From assembly GCA_947627085.1 (NCBI GenBank), contig CANQUO010000050.1, forward strand, positions 1 to 12,283: 12,283 nt of DNA. Direction: 5' to 3'. Positions 1 through 6,160 of this stretch are shown one piece after another. This stretch comes from an uncultured Oscillospiraceae bacterium. Its GTDB lineage: Bacteria; Bacillota; Clostridia; Oscillospirales; Oscillospiraceae. Position numbers and translations under genes: made by a program. Each line of letters begins with the position of its first letter. Position 1 is the first letter of the stretch. Below the pieces are notes generated by a model that saw only the letters and a list, made by a program, of their open reading frames with translations, was not told the origin of the DNA and ran no database searches.

Positions 1-1616
1 ATGTCGTTATACTTCATGTAGATGTCGTTCTCCGCTATGGGGTCCAGCGCCGCCGTGGGCTCGTCCAGCATGAGTATGGGCGCGTCCTTATATAGGGCCC
101 TTGCCAGCATGAGCCGCTGTGTCTGTCCACCGGAGAAGAGAACGCCATCAAGGTACACCTCCCGGCCCACGTGGGTGTCGAAGCCGTTCGGAAGCCCGTC
201 AACGGTCCTTGTCAGCCCCGCCCTCTCCACGCACTCCCGGAGCTTTTCGTAGTCTATATCCTCCTTCGTCTGGGCGATATTCTCCGCCACCGTCACGTCA
301 AGGATCGAAAACTCCTGAAACACCGCGCTGAACAGCTTATAATATTCGCGCCTGTTAAACTCCTTTATGTCCCTCCCGTTTAAAAGCACCCGCCCCTCCG
401 TGGGGTCGAAAAGCCCGCACAGGAGCCTGACCAGCGTCGTCTTCCCCGCCCCGTTGAGGCCCACCACGGCCAGCTTCTCCCCCGCCTTTACGGTGAGATC
501 CAGCCCATGTATGGTGTCCGCCTCCGCTCCGGGGTACCGGAAGGACACCCGCTCCAATTTAAGCTCGTACCTATCGGCCCCCGGCACCGGCTCGCCCTCC
601 TCAAATTTGAAGGGCTCCGGGTACTCAAGAAACTCCCGGACACGGGATATATCCAGGCTCTGCTGGTGGAGCCTCACCGCCTGCTGGAGTATCCCCATGA
701 CCCATGTGGTGAAGGTGGTGACGGCGGTGAAATAGAGCAGAAACTCCGCCACGCTCAACCCCTCCCGGAGGGCCATGTTGATAAGGTACACGTAGGCTAT
801 GACGTTCCGGGCCGCCGTCATCAGCGCCTCGGTTATGTCCGTGAGCAGTCTCACCCGCTCCACCTTCAGGCGAAAGTCCAGATACACGTCGTGGACGCTC
901 TCAAGTAGGTCATTGAGCCAGTTTTGCAGTCCGAAAACCCGTATGTCCTTTGCAAGCTCCACGGACTCCGCCTTGCCCCTGATGTACCGCTTTTTGGCGT
1001 AGTATACGTCCTCCGCCTCCCGGTGGGTGAACGTCCAGTTATTCGTGTACCGCGAGACGAAAAACCCCACCGCGCAGGTGGCGGCCACCGCCAGAATAAG
1101 CGTAAGATCGAGCCTCGACAATATGGTGAGATATATAACGAACCCAGCTGTGTTCTGAAGCAAAAGCGTCAGCGTCTGCCATATGAGCTCCGTGGCCTCC
1201 CGGTTGCCGTCGCAGGCGTTATACGCCCTCTCCCTGAGCTTTATAAAATCCGCGTCCAGCGTGTTGGGATAGGATGTGGCGTTGCATTTTCCCGTGAGCT
1301 TGCCGGTTATGACCGACCGCACGTCCACCCGGGGGTACATGGTGTTCTCCTTTATATAGTCCTTTAAGACAAGCACAAGGAATATGGACAGGGTGAAAAA
1401 GGCGATAGTCCACAAAAGGGAGCTTAAGCTCGCGTGGCTCTCCACCCTTTTCAAAATCTCCGGCGCTATGTAGAGCTGGGCAAGATTATAAAGTATCTCC
1501 AGCGTGGCCGTGAGAAGGCAGAACACAAGGACCCGCTTTCTCGTGCTCCACGCTATCTTGACCATCCAAAGGACATTTTGGGCGATGCCGTATTTCGGCT
1601 TTGTTTTTTCGCTCAT
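1..1616 (-). CDS. ABC transporter, fused permease and ATPase (3' end beyond window)
   Basis: This is an export-type ABC half-transporter: an N-terminal membrane domain with several hydrophobic segments (about residues 20-320) followed by a nucleotide-binding domain. It would use ATP to move a substrate across the cytoplasmic membrane as a homo- or heterodimer. The Walker A motif GLNGAGKTT is at residues 386-394, the ABC signature FSGGQ at about 494-498, and Walker B with the catalytic glutamate (LMLDEP, D518-E519) near 515-520. The start at 1616 is supported by GAGGTGAGG a few bases upstream. About 538 codons are present; the frame is still open at base 1 just past the D-loop, so only the C-terminal end is missing. 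It lies downstream of a LytTR/GHKL pair on the same strand but is separated by a terminator and a large palindrome, which suggests its own control. The substrate cannot be told; peptide or drug export is typical of this context. Confidence 0.93.
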   Translation of the reverse strand, partial: MSEKTKPKYGIAQNVLWMVKIAWSTRKRVLVFCLLTATLEILYNLAQLYIAPEILKRVESHASLSSLLWTIAFFTLSIFLVLVLKDYIKENTMYPRVDVRSVITGKLTGKCNATSYPNTLDADFIKLRERAYNACDGNREATELIWQTLTLLLQNTAGFVIYLTILSRLDLTLILAVAATCAVGFFVSRYTNNWTFTHREAEDVYYAKKRYIRGKAESVELAKDIRVFGLQNWLNDLLESVHDVYLDFRLKVERVRLLTDITEALMTAARNVIAYVYLINMALREGLSVAEFLLYFTAVTTFTTWVMGILQQAVRLHQQSLDISRVREFLEYPEPFKFEEGEPVPGADRYELKLERVSFRYPGAEADTIHGLDLTVKAGEKLAVVGLNGAGKTTLVRLLCGLFDPTEGRVLLNGRDIKEFNRREYYKLFSAVFQEFSILDVTVAENIAQTKEDIDYEKLRECVERAGLTRTVDGLPNGFDTHVGREVYLDGVLFSGGQTQRLMLARALYKDAPILMLDEPTAALDPIAENDIYMKYND

Positions 1617-1646
1617 TTTTCCTCACCTCGCGATCCTACATTACCA

Positions 1647-1681
1647 CAAAAATTCGCCCCCGGCCCATTCCGGGGACGAAT
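1647..1681 (-). terminator. Intrinsic terminator or attenuator in the ABC transporter leader
   Basis: Read on the minus strand, a 12-bp GC-rich stem (arms at 1670-1681 and 1652-1663, one G-U pair) closes a 6-nt loop and is followed by a run of T. It ends about 30 nt before the ABC transporter start codon. It can end the response regulator-kinase transcript. If the transporter's promoter lies upstream of it, it could instead act as an attenuator. Confidence 0.7.
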
Positions 1682-1704
1682 CGTAATTTCCGGGTGACGA
1701 ACTG

Positions 1705-1749
1705 CAAATTATTAATGCGGCAATCAAGTATTACCGCATTAATAATTTG
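1705..1749. repeat. Perfect 16-bp inverted repeat, operator-like
   Basis: The arms CAAATTATTAATGCGG (1705-1720) and its exact complement (1734-1749) flank a 13-nt spacer. Three more pairs can form inside the spacer after one mismatch. The half-site is AT-rich with a GCGG core next to the spacer, and no T-run follows on either strand. It therefore looks more like a protein-binding operator than a terminator. It lies between the kinase gene and the ABC transporter. Confidence 0.65.
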
Positions 1750-1756
1750 ATTTGAC

Positions 1757-1793
1757 GCCGTTTTGCTCGCCGCCGCGCGGCAACCGCAAAACA
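1757..1793 (+). repeat. Possible relic of hairpin 3 of the four-hairpin element
   Basis: GCCGTTTTGCTC and CCGCAAAACA flank a short GC-rich hairpin (GCCGC/GCGGC). The same two flanking strings occur in hairpin 3 of the element at 11225-11404 when that is read on the minus strand. The apical part differs and the other three hairpins are absent, so this may be a remnant or a chance match. It lies just past the kinase stop codon on the opposite strand. Confidence 0.4.
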
Positions 1794-1802
1794 TGGCTAC
1801 TG

Positions 1803-2465
1803 TCACACTTGTGGAAGCAAAATTTCCGTGGTAAAGGCCCCGTCCTCGCTGTTGCGGCTCAGGTACCCGTCCAGGCGCTCCACAATGGCGTCCACGCGCA
1901 CAAGGCCCAGGCCGTGGCCCTCGCCCTTGGTACTGCGGAAGAGCTTCCCCTCTTTTTTCAGCTTACCGCCGGCGGTGAAGTTGGTGAAGGAGATGTAGAG
2001 CTGAGTATTTTTCATGTCCATATATACCCTGATCACCCTCTTATCCTCCGGGAGCTTCGCGCATGCCTCTATGGCGTTATCGAAAAGATTGCCGATTATA
2101 CAGCAAAGGTCGATCTCCGAAGATTTGAGCCTCACCGGTATCTGGGCGTCCGCCACCACCTTTATGCCCCTTGACTTGGCCAGGGATATCTTCGAATTTA
2201 AAATGGCGTCAGCCATGGGGTTGCCGGTCTTTATCACCGTGTCCACGGTGGCAAGGTCCGTGTCGAGCTCGTCCAGGTACCGCCGGATCGCCTCCCAGTC
2301 CCCCGCCGCGGCGTAGGCCTTCATTGTCTGAATGTGGTTGCGGTAGTCGTGCCGCCAGCCCCTTATCTGGCGGTACATGTTGTCCACCTCCCGGTAGTGG
2401 GTCTCGATGAGCTCCCGCTGGTAGGAGGCGATCTTACCGTCTATTTTCCTTGATAAGAGTCCCAT
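1803..2465 (-). CDS. Soluble GHKL-type sensor histidine kinase without membrane domain
   Basis: A 220-residue protein with only the transmitter half of an AgrC/citrate-family GHKL kinase. The phosphoacceptor box RHDYRNH has its histidine at residue 39. The N box NLFDNAIEA follows at 126-134, and the ATP-lid G box GHGLGL at 183-188. There is no hydrophobic N-terminal segment. Relatives normally carry five to seven membrane helices, so this protein must be cytosolic and sense through a partner or an internal signal. The start (ATG at 2465) lies 4 nt after the response regulator stop, and its GGTGAG ribosome binding site overlaps that stop, indicating translational coupling. It would phosphorylate the neighbouring LytTR regulator. 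All ATP-binding motifs are intact, so it is probably active. Confidence 0.88.
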   Translation of the reverse strand: MGLLSRKIDGKIASYQRELIETHYREVDNMYRQIRGWRHDYRNHIQTMKAYAAAGDWEAIRRYLDELDTDLATVDTVIKTGNPMADAILNSKISLAKSRGIKVVADAQIPVRLKSSEIDLCCIIGNLFDNAIEACAKLPEDKRVIRVYMDMKNTQLYISFTNFTAGGKLKKEGKLFRSTKGEGHGLGLVRVDAIVERLDGYLSRNSEDGAFTTEILLPQV

Positions 2466-2469
2466 TGCC

Positions 2470-3168
2470 TCACCCCATGTTGATTATCGCCCGGTTTACG
2501 CCCTCATACGCGCCCCTTGGTAGGGGGATGGCGGCGCCGTCACGAAGTTTTATCTCCGTTTTTGTCACCCGGGCGATAAGCGTAAGGTTCACTATGGCCG
2601 AGCGCCCCACCCGGTAGAAGCGCTCGTCAAGCTGTTCCTCCAATTTTCCCAGGGTCATTTTCACGGTGTAGTCGGACAAGGCGTGCACCGTGACGTAGTT
2701 GCCGTAGACCTCGGCGTAGCGAATCGCGGAAAGGGGCATTCTTACCGTCTCGCCGCCGAGCTCCAGCGTAAGTACCCTCTCGTTTTTGGCAAGCCTCTCG
2801 GCCGCCCGGTCAAGGACGGAGAAGAGCTTTCCCTCCCGCACCGGCTTCATGAGGTAGTGGAGCGCCGCCACCTCGTAGCCCTCGGATATATAGTCGGAAT
2901 AGCCGGTGATGAAGATTATCTGAACCGTGTCGTTCTCCCGGCGGAGGGTCTTTGCCATTGTCACGCCGTCCATACCGCCCATTTCGATGTCGAGGAGCAA
3001 AATGTCGAAGTCCTTTTTCTCCCCGTACTCAAATAGAAAGCTCTCGGAGGAGGGAAATTCGGATATCCGCGCCCTGTTCCCCGTTTTCTCCGCCCAGCTT
3101 GCGACCATGCCGGATATGAGCCTCCGGTCCGCCTCCTCGTCGTCGCACACGGCCACGGAATATTCCAT
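2470..3168 (-). CDS. LytTR-family response regulator (AgrA-like)
   Basis: A 232-residue two-component regulator. The receiver domain (about residues 1-120) has the acidic pair D9-D10, the phosphoacceptor D60 in LLLDIEM, the switch T88 and the conserved K108 in LMKP. A LytTR DNA-binding domain follows (about 130-230) with the typical RVGRSAIVNL segment. Phosphorylation by the adjacent kinase should control binding to paired promoter sites. The start at 3168 has GGAGG at 3176-3180 with 7-nt spacing; an in-frame TTG at 3183 would include that site and is rejected. The gene follows proS on the same strand after a strong hairpin. The ABC transporter downstream is a plausible target by position only. 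Confidence 0.92.
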   Translation of the reverse strand: MEYSVAVCDDEEADRRLISGMVASWAEKTGNRARISEFPSSESFLFEYGEKKDFDILLLDIEMGGMDGVTMAKTLRRENDTVQIIFITGYSDYISEGYEVAALHYLMKPVREGKLFSVLDRAAERLAKNERVLTLELGGETVRMPLSAIRYAEVYGNYVTVHALSDYTVKMTLGKLEEQLDERFYRVGRSAIVNLTLIARVTKTEIKLRDGAAIPLPRGAYEGVNRAIINMG

Positions 3169-3186
3169 AAGCCCACCTCCCAAGGA

Positions 3187-3226
3187 AAGGCCGCCTTTTC
3201 ACCGGGTCTGGCGAAAAAGCGGCCTT
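3187..3226 (-). terminator. Long hairpin downstream of proS
   Basis: A 17-bp stem with two G-U pairs (arms 3210-3226 and 3187-3203) and a 6-nt loop lies between the proS stop and the response regulator ribosome binding site. On the minus strand it is followed by TCC rather than a long T-run. It may be a weak terminator with read-through into the regulator, or an RNA processing site. Confidence 0.5.
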
Positions 3227-3238
3227 AAACTCAAAAAA

Positions 3239-4579
3239 TCAATACGCTATGCCCCATATGACCATGTGCTTGGCCGGTTTGCCGCAGACGGGGCACACAT
3301 CCCCGATATGCTGCTGTTCGAAGGGGATACAGCGGCTGGTGACGCCGGCCTGCTCCTTCATCTTCACCTCGCACGCCTCGTCGCCGCACCACATCATCCG
3401 TGCAAAGCCGCCGTTTGCGCAACCGTCCCGGACCTCCTCCACGCTGTGGGCGTCGAAGGTGTTGTCCTGAAGGTTCTTAAGGGCCTTGGCGTAGAGCTCC
3501 TTTTGCACCTCGTCAAGAAGGGCTTTTACGCTGTCGGCTATGTTCTCCAGGGGAAGTGTCAGCTTCTGCGCGGCCTTCCAGCCCATGGACTGGTCGGAAA
3601 GGTCGATGCCCGCCCGGATACCGGCATTTTTCAGTGTCTCAAGGAGCTTCTCCGCGGCCTCCCGGACGCCCTCCTTGTGCATCGCCACGGGGACCACGAT
3701 GACCTGGGTGGGGGCTATTTTCGGCGGTAGCACAAGGCCGGAGTTGTCGCCGTGGGTCATTATGATGCCGCCGATCATGCGCACGGACACGCCCCAGCTG
3801 GTCTGGTAGGGGTGGTGAAGCTGGTTGTCCTTTCCGGTATAGGTGATGTCGAAGGCTTTTGCGAAGCCGTCGCCGAAGTAGTGGCTGGTGCCGCCCTGAA
3901 GGGCCTTGTGGTCGTGCATCATGCACTCCACGGTGTAGGTCTCCTCCGCGCCGTTGAACTTCTCCTTGTCCGTCTTGCGGCCACGAATGACGGGCATGGC
4001 CAGGGTGTTCTCCATGAAGTCGGCGTAGACGTTCAGCATCCGCTGAGTCTCGGCCCGGGCCTCCTCCTCGCTTTCGTGCATGGTGTGGCCCTCCTGCCAG
4101 AGAAACTCCCGGTGGCGCAGGAAGGGCCGGCTGGTTTTCTCCCAGCGGAGCACACTGCACCACTGGTTATAGAGCTTGGGAAGGTCCCGCCAGGAGTGTA
4201 TCACGTTCTTATAGTGCTCGCAAAAAAGCGTCTCACTGGTGGGGCGTATGCAGTAGCGCTCCTCTAACTTGTCCGAGCCGCCATATGTGACCCAGGCGCA
4301 CTCCGGGGCGAAGCCCTCCACGTGGTCCTTCTCCTTCTGGAGGAGACTTTCGGGTATGAGCATGGGCAGATACACGTTCTCGTGCCCCAGCGCCTTGAAC
4401 TCGGCGTCAAGAATGTGCTGAATGTTCTCCCAGATGGCGTAGCCGTAGGGACGCATAATGTACATGCCCTTGATGGAGGAGTAGTCGATGAGCTCCGCCT
4501 TGGTGCACACGTCCGTGAACCACTGGGCGAAGTCCACGTCCATATCGGTTATCTGTTCCACTTTTTTATCCTTGGCCAT
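3239..4579 (-). CDS. proS: Prolyl-tRNA synthetase, archaeal/eukaryal type, with internal deletion
   Basis: Class II synthetase that charges tRNA-Pro with proline in the cytoplasm. The sequence shows the ProRS catalytic core: RPTSE near residue 115, the motif 2 region RPFLRHREFLWQEGHT, GTSHYFGDGF, and motif 3 GLVLPPKIAP. The C-terminal zinc-binding type domain has CGDEAC, SRCIPFE and CPVCGK, and ends in the family-typical tyrosine. There is no INS editing domain, which fits the archaeal/eukaryal type found in many Clostridia. It is 446 residues, against about 477-482 in relatives such as the Thermus enzyme. The shortage falls at one point: after GWKAA (333-337) the expected EYE..GVPLR.E.GP.D....Q.VL..R segment is missing, and QKLTLPLE follows directly in frame. 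That segment forms the core of the anticodon-binding domain, so activity is in doubt. The start has GGGAG nearby; no T-box was seen. Confidence 0.93.
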   Translation of the reverse strand: MAKDKKVEQITDMDVDFAQWFTDVCTKAELIDYSSIKGMYIMRPYGYAIWENIQHILDAEFKALGHENVYLPMLIPESLLQKEKDHVEGFAPECAWVTYGGSDKLEERYCIRPTSETLFCEHYKNVIHSWRDLPKLYNQWCSVLRWEKTSRPFLRHREFLWQEGHTMHESEEEARAETQRMLNVYADFMENTLAMPVIRGRKTDKEKFNGAEETYTVECMMHDHKALQGGTSHYFGDGFAKAFDITYTGKDNQLHHPYQTSWGVSVRMIGGIIMTHGDNSGLVLPPKIAPTQVIVVPVAMHKEGVREAAEKLLETLKNAGIRAGIDLSDQSMGWKAAQKLTLPLENIADSVKALLDEVQKELYAKALKNLQDNTFDAHSVEEVRDGCANGGFARMMWCGDEACEVKMKEQAGVTSRCIPFEQQHIGDVCPVCGKPAKHMVIWGIAY

Positions 4580-4593
4580 AAAAATCTCCCGCT

Positions 4594-4621
4594 TTTATAT
4601 AATTTTATATAATATTCCCAA
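4594..4621 (-). promoter_or_regulatory. Candidate proS promoter
   Basis: On the minus strand, TTGGGA (4616-4621) and TATAAA (4594-4599) are 16 nt apart in a very AT-rich stretch. The -10 is close to the ribosome binding site, so the leader would be very short. An upstream TATTAT is an alternative -10, so the exact assignment is uncertain. Confidence 0.3.
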
Positions 4622-4658
4622 TTGTGTTCCCAGAGCATTGGAGCAATTGTTCCTTTTC

Positions 4659-5126
4659 TCATTCTGTCCTGCAACTATTGAGATAATCTCGAAATAATAT
4701 AATATCATCCCGATAAAGGGTTATCGTCAAATAATTGGAAGTCAGGCCTTCGTTCCAAAAGAAAATTCTCCATTCTACATATATGTCCTGTATTTCGTGT
4801 CCGGGAGCGATATATGTATACTTCGGGTCCGTCCGTAAATCCTTTTGAGGATAGAGAATAAAGACGAAATCCGGCTCTATCATGGGTTTTTCCGTAGGCT
4901 CCGTAATATTTCCGTCCAGCAGTTGCGTCAAGAGAGCGGACAGTTCGTCTATTTCTTCCGGCATCAGCAGCTCATCATGCTCCACACTGTAATTGATACT
5001 ATTTCCGAATCTAAAGGAAAAACCACAGTCGCACCACCAATCTCCGAAATCGTGCTTTGCAGGAGACTGGTAGTTATCAATTCGCAACGTGATTTCGATT
5101 CCTGACACATTCCGGTTATAAATCAT
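4659..5126 (-). CDS. Hypothetical protein, possibly WapI-type immunity family
   Basis: A protein of about 155 residues that I do not recognise with certainty. It has no signal peptide or membrane segment. Near the N terminus it shows DWWCDCGFSFRFG, then an acidic helix (MPEEIDELSALLTQLLDG), and a C-terminal block VEWRIFFWNEGLTSNYLT. That style recalls small immunity proteins of the WapI group, but this is inference. The start is ambiguous. ATG at 5126 has GGAGG 9 nt upstream and overlaps the stop of a 9-codon upstream frame (ATGA). ATG at 5132 is only 3 nt from the GGAGG, and TTG at 5174 would give 171 residues. The gene is visibly AT-richer than all its neighbours, which suggests horizontal acquisition. 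A clear promoter lies upstream at 5238-5266. It is probably monocistronic or leads into proS. Confidence 0.75.
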   Translation of the reverse strand: MIYNRNVSGIEITLRIDNYQSPAKHDFGDWWCDCGFSFRFGNSINYSVEHDELLMPEEIDELSALLTQLLDGNITEPTEKPMIEPDFVFILYPQKDLRTDPKYTYIAPGHEIQDIYVEWRIFFWNEGLTSNYLTITLYRDDIILFRDYLNSCRTE

Positions 5127-5237
5127 ACCCATATGCCTCCACAACTTACCATTTGCCTGCTCCTTAAAATTCAACCATGTGGCAGCGGATTTTGTTATTC
5201 ATTTCTTAACCGGGAACACAAAGTCGCATTGGGCCAT

Positions 5238-5266
5238 ATAATATAGTCACTATATTTTAGTCTCAA
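5238..5266 (-). promoter_or_regulatory. Promoter for the 4659-5126 gene with an embedded palindrome
   Basis: On the minus strand, TTGAGA (5261-5266) and TATTAT (5238-5243) are separated by 17 nt. A palindrome with 8-bp arms, AATATAGT-C-ACTATATT (5240-5256), fills the spacer and overlaps the -10. That is the usual place for a repressor operator. The predicted leader is about 100 nt. Confidence 0.6.
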
Positions 5267-5327
5267 ACCCCCCGCTTGTCAAGCAAAAGCGTCACTTATC
5301 CCTCCGAAATTCCGATTTATCCCCATC

Positions 5328-5356
5328 TTGCACACTCCGCCCCTCCGTGCTACAAT
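5328..5356 (+). promoter_or_regulatory. Promoter for trmO
   Basis: TTGCAC (5328-5333) and TACAAT (5351-5356) are spaced 17 nt apart. Transcription would start close to the GAGGTG ribosome binding site, giving a leader of about a dozen bases. It is divergent from the promoter at 5238-5266. Confidence 0.6.
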
Positions 5357-5374
5357 ATTCCCGAGGTGAAAACC

Positions 5375-6070
5375 ATGGAGCTTTCGGTCATAGCCAGAGT
5401 GAGGAACGATTTTACGGAAAAATTCGGCGTGCCCAGGCAGAGCGGCATGGCGGATAAGACGGTGTCCCGGGTGGTGCTGGAGCCGGAGTACAAAAATCCC
5501 GACGCCCTTCGGGGGCTGGAGGGCTTTTCACATATCTGGCTCATCTGGGGCTTTGACCGGGTGCGCCAAGGCGGCTGGTCCCCCACCGTCCGGCCCCCGA
5601 GGCTGGGCGGCAACGAGAGGATGGGGGTATTCGCCACCCGCTCGCCCTTCCGGCCGAACCGGCTGGGGCTTTCCTGCGTGGAGCTTCTCGGCGTGGACCG
5701 GGAGCGCTGTGAGCTTTCTGTTACCGGGGCGGACATGACGGACGGCACGCCGGTATATGATATAAAGCCCTATATAAAATACGCCGACTCAAAGCCCGGG
5801 GCCGTGGGCGGCTGGGCGGACGGAGCCCCCGAGCGCGGGGTCGAGGTCGTATTCCCAAAGGAGCTTTTGGACATACTTCCGGAGGGCAAGCGGGCCGGGG
5901 CGGCGCAGGTCCTGAGCATGGACCCCAGGCCATCATATCAGGACGACCCGGAGAGGATATACGGCATGGAGTACGGCGGCTTCGATATTCGATTTACCGT
6001 AAAAAAGGGAATTTTGGAGGTCCGCGAGATTTTGGAAAAAGGCGGGGAAAATGGGCACAAAATGACCTAA
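5375..6070 (+). CDS. trmO: tRNA (t6A37)-N6-methyltransferase TrmO/TsaA
   Basis: A 231-residue TsaA-like protein that should use S-adenosylmethionine to methylate threonylcarbamoyl-adenosine 37 of tRNA-Thr, a decoding fine-tuning step. Family landmarks are GFSHIWLIWGF (residues 50-60), the signature VFATRSPFRPNRLGLS (85-100), and DGTPVYDIKPYI (122-133). A typical C-terminal extension follows. The start at 5375 has GAGGTG at 5363-5368, and the frame is open upstream to 5276 without a comparable start. Its final codons form the left arm of a long inverted repeat that reaches into the prs promoter. It is followed by prs on the same strand. Confidence 0.92.
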   Translation: MELSVIARVRNDFTEKFGVPRQSGMADKTVSRVVLEPEYKNPDALRGLEGFSHIWLIWGFDRVRQGGWSPTVRPPRLGGNERMGVFATRSPFRPNRLGLSCVELLGVDRERCELSVTGADMTDGTPVYDIKPYIKYADSKPGAVGGWADGAPERGVEVVFPKELLDILPEGKRAGAAQVLSMDPRPSYQDDPERIYGMEYGGFDIRFTVKKGILEVREILEKGGENGHKMT

Positions 6071-6104
6071 AAAGGCCGTAAACTTTAGCGTATTTTTGTG
6101 CCCA
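6052..6104. repeat. Inverted repeat bridging trmO stop and prs promoter
   Basis: The arms TGGGCACAAAA (6052-6062) and TTTTGTGCCCA (6094-6104) are perfect 11-bp complements. A nested CTAAA/TTTAG pair lies inside. The left arm is within the last trmO codons and the right arm covers the likely prs -35. No T-run follows, so it is not a standard terminator. Confidence 0.6.
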
Positions 6105-6124
6105 CAATCAGCCCGATATATGTT
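6096..6124 (+). promoter_or_regulatory. Candidate prs promoter
   Basis: TTGTGC (6096-6101) and TATGTT (6119-6124) are 17 nt apart. The leader to the prs ATG would be about 30 nt and includes GGAGGA. The match is moderate. Confidence 0.45.
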
Positions 6125-6160
6125 ATCATTGAATTACCAAAACAATTGGAGGAAAAACCG

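Noticed and set aside
4580..4658. T-box riboswitch upstream of proS
   Set aside because: The gap is only 79 nt, lacks the conserved T-box antiterminator sequence and has no terminator.
5164..5202. 12-codon frame (MNNKIRCHMVEF) in the leader of the orphan gene
   Set aside because: It has no convincing ribosome binding site; most likely chance.
6098..6160. Upstream GTG start for prs
   Set aside because: It falls within the promoter elements, and the ATG at 6161 has a strong ribosome binding site and the normal Prs N terminus.
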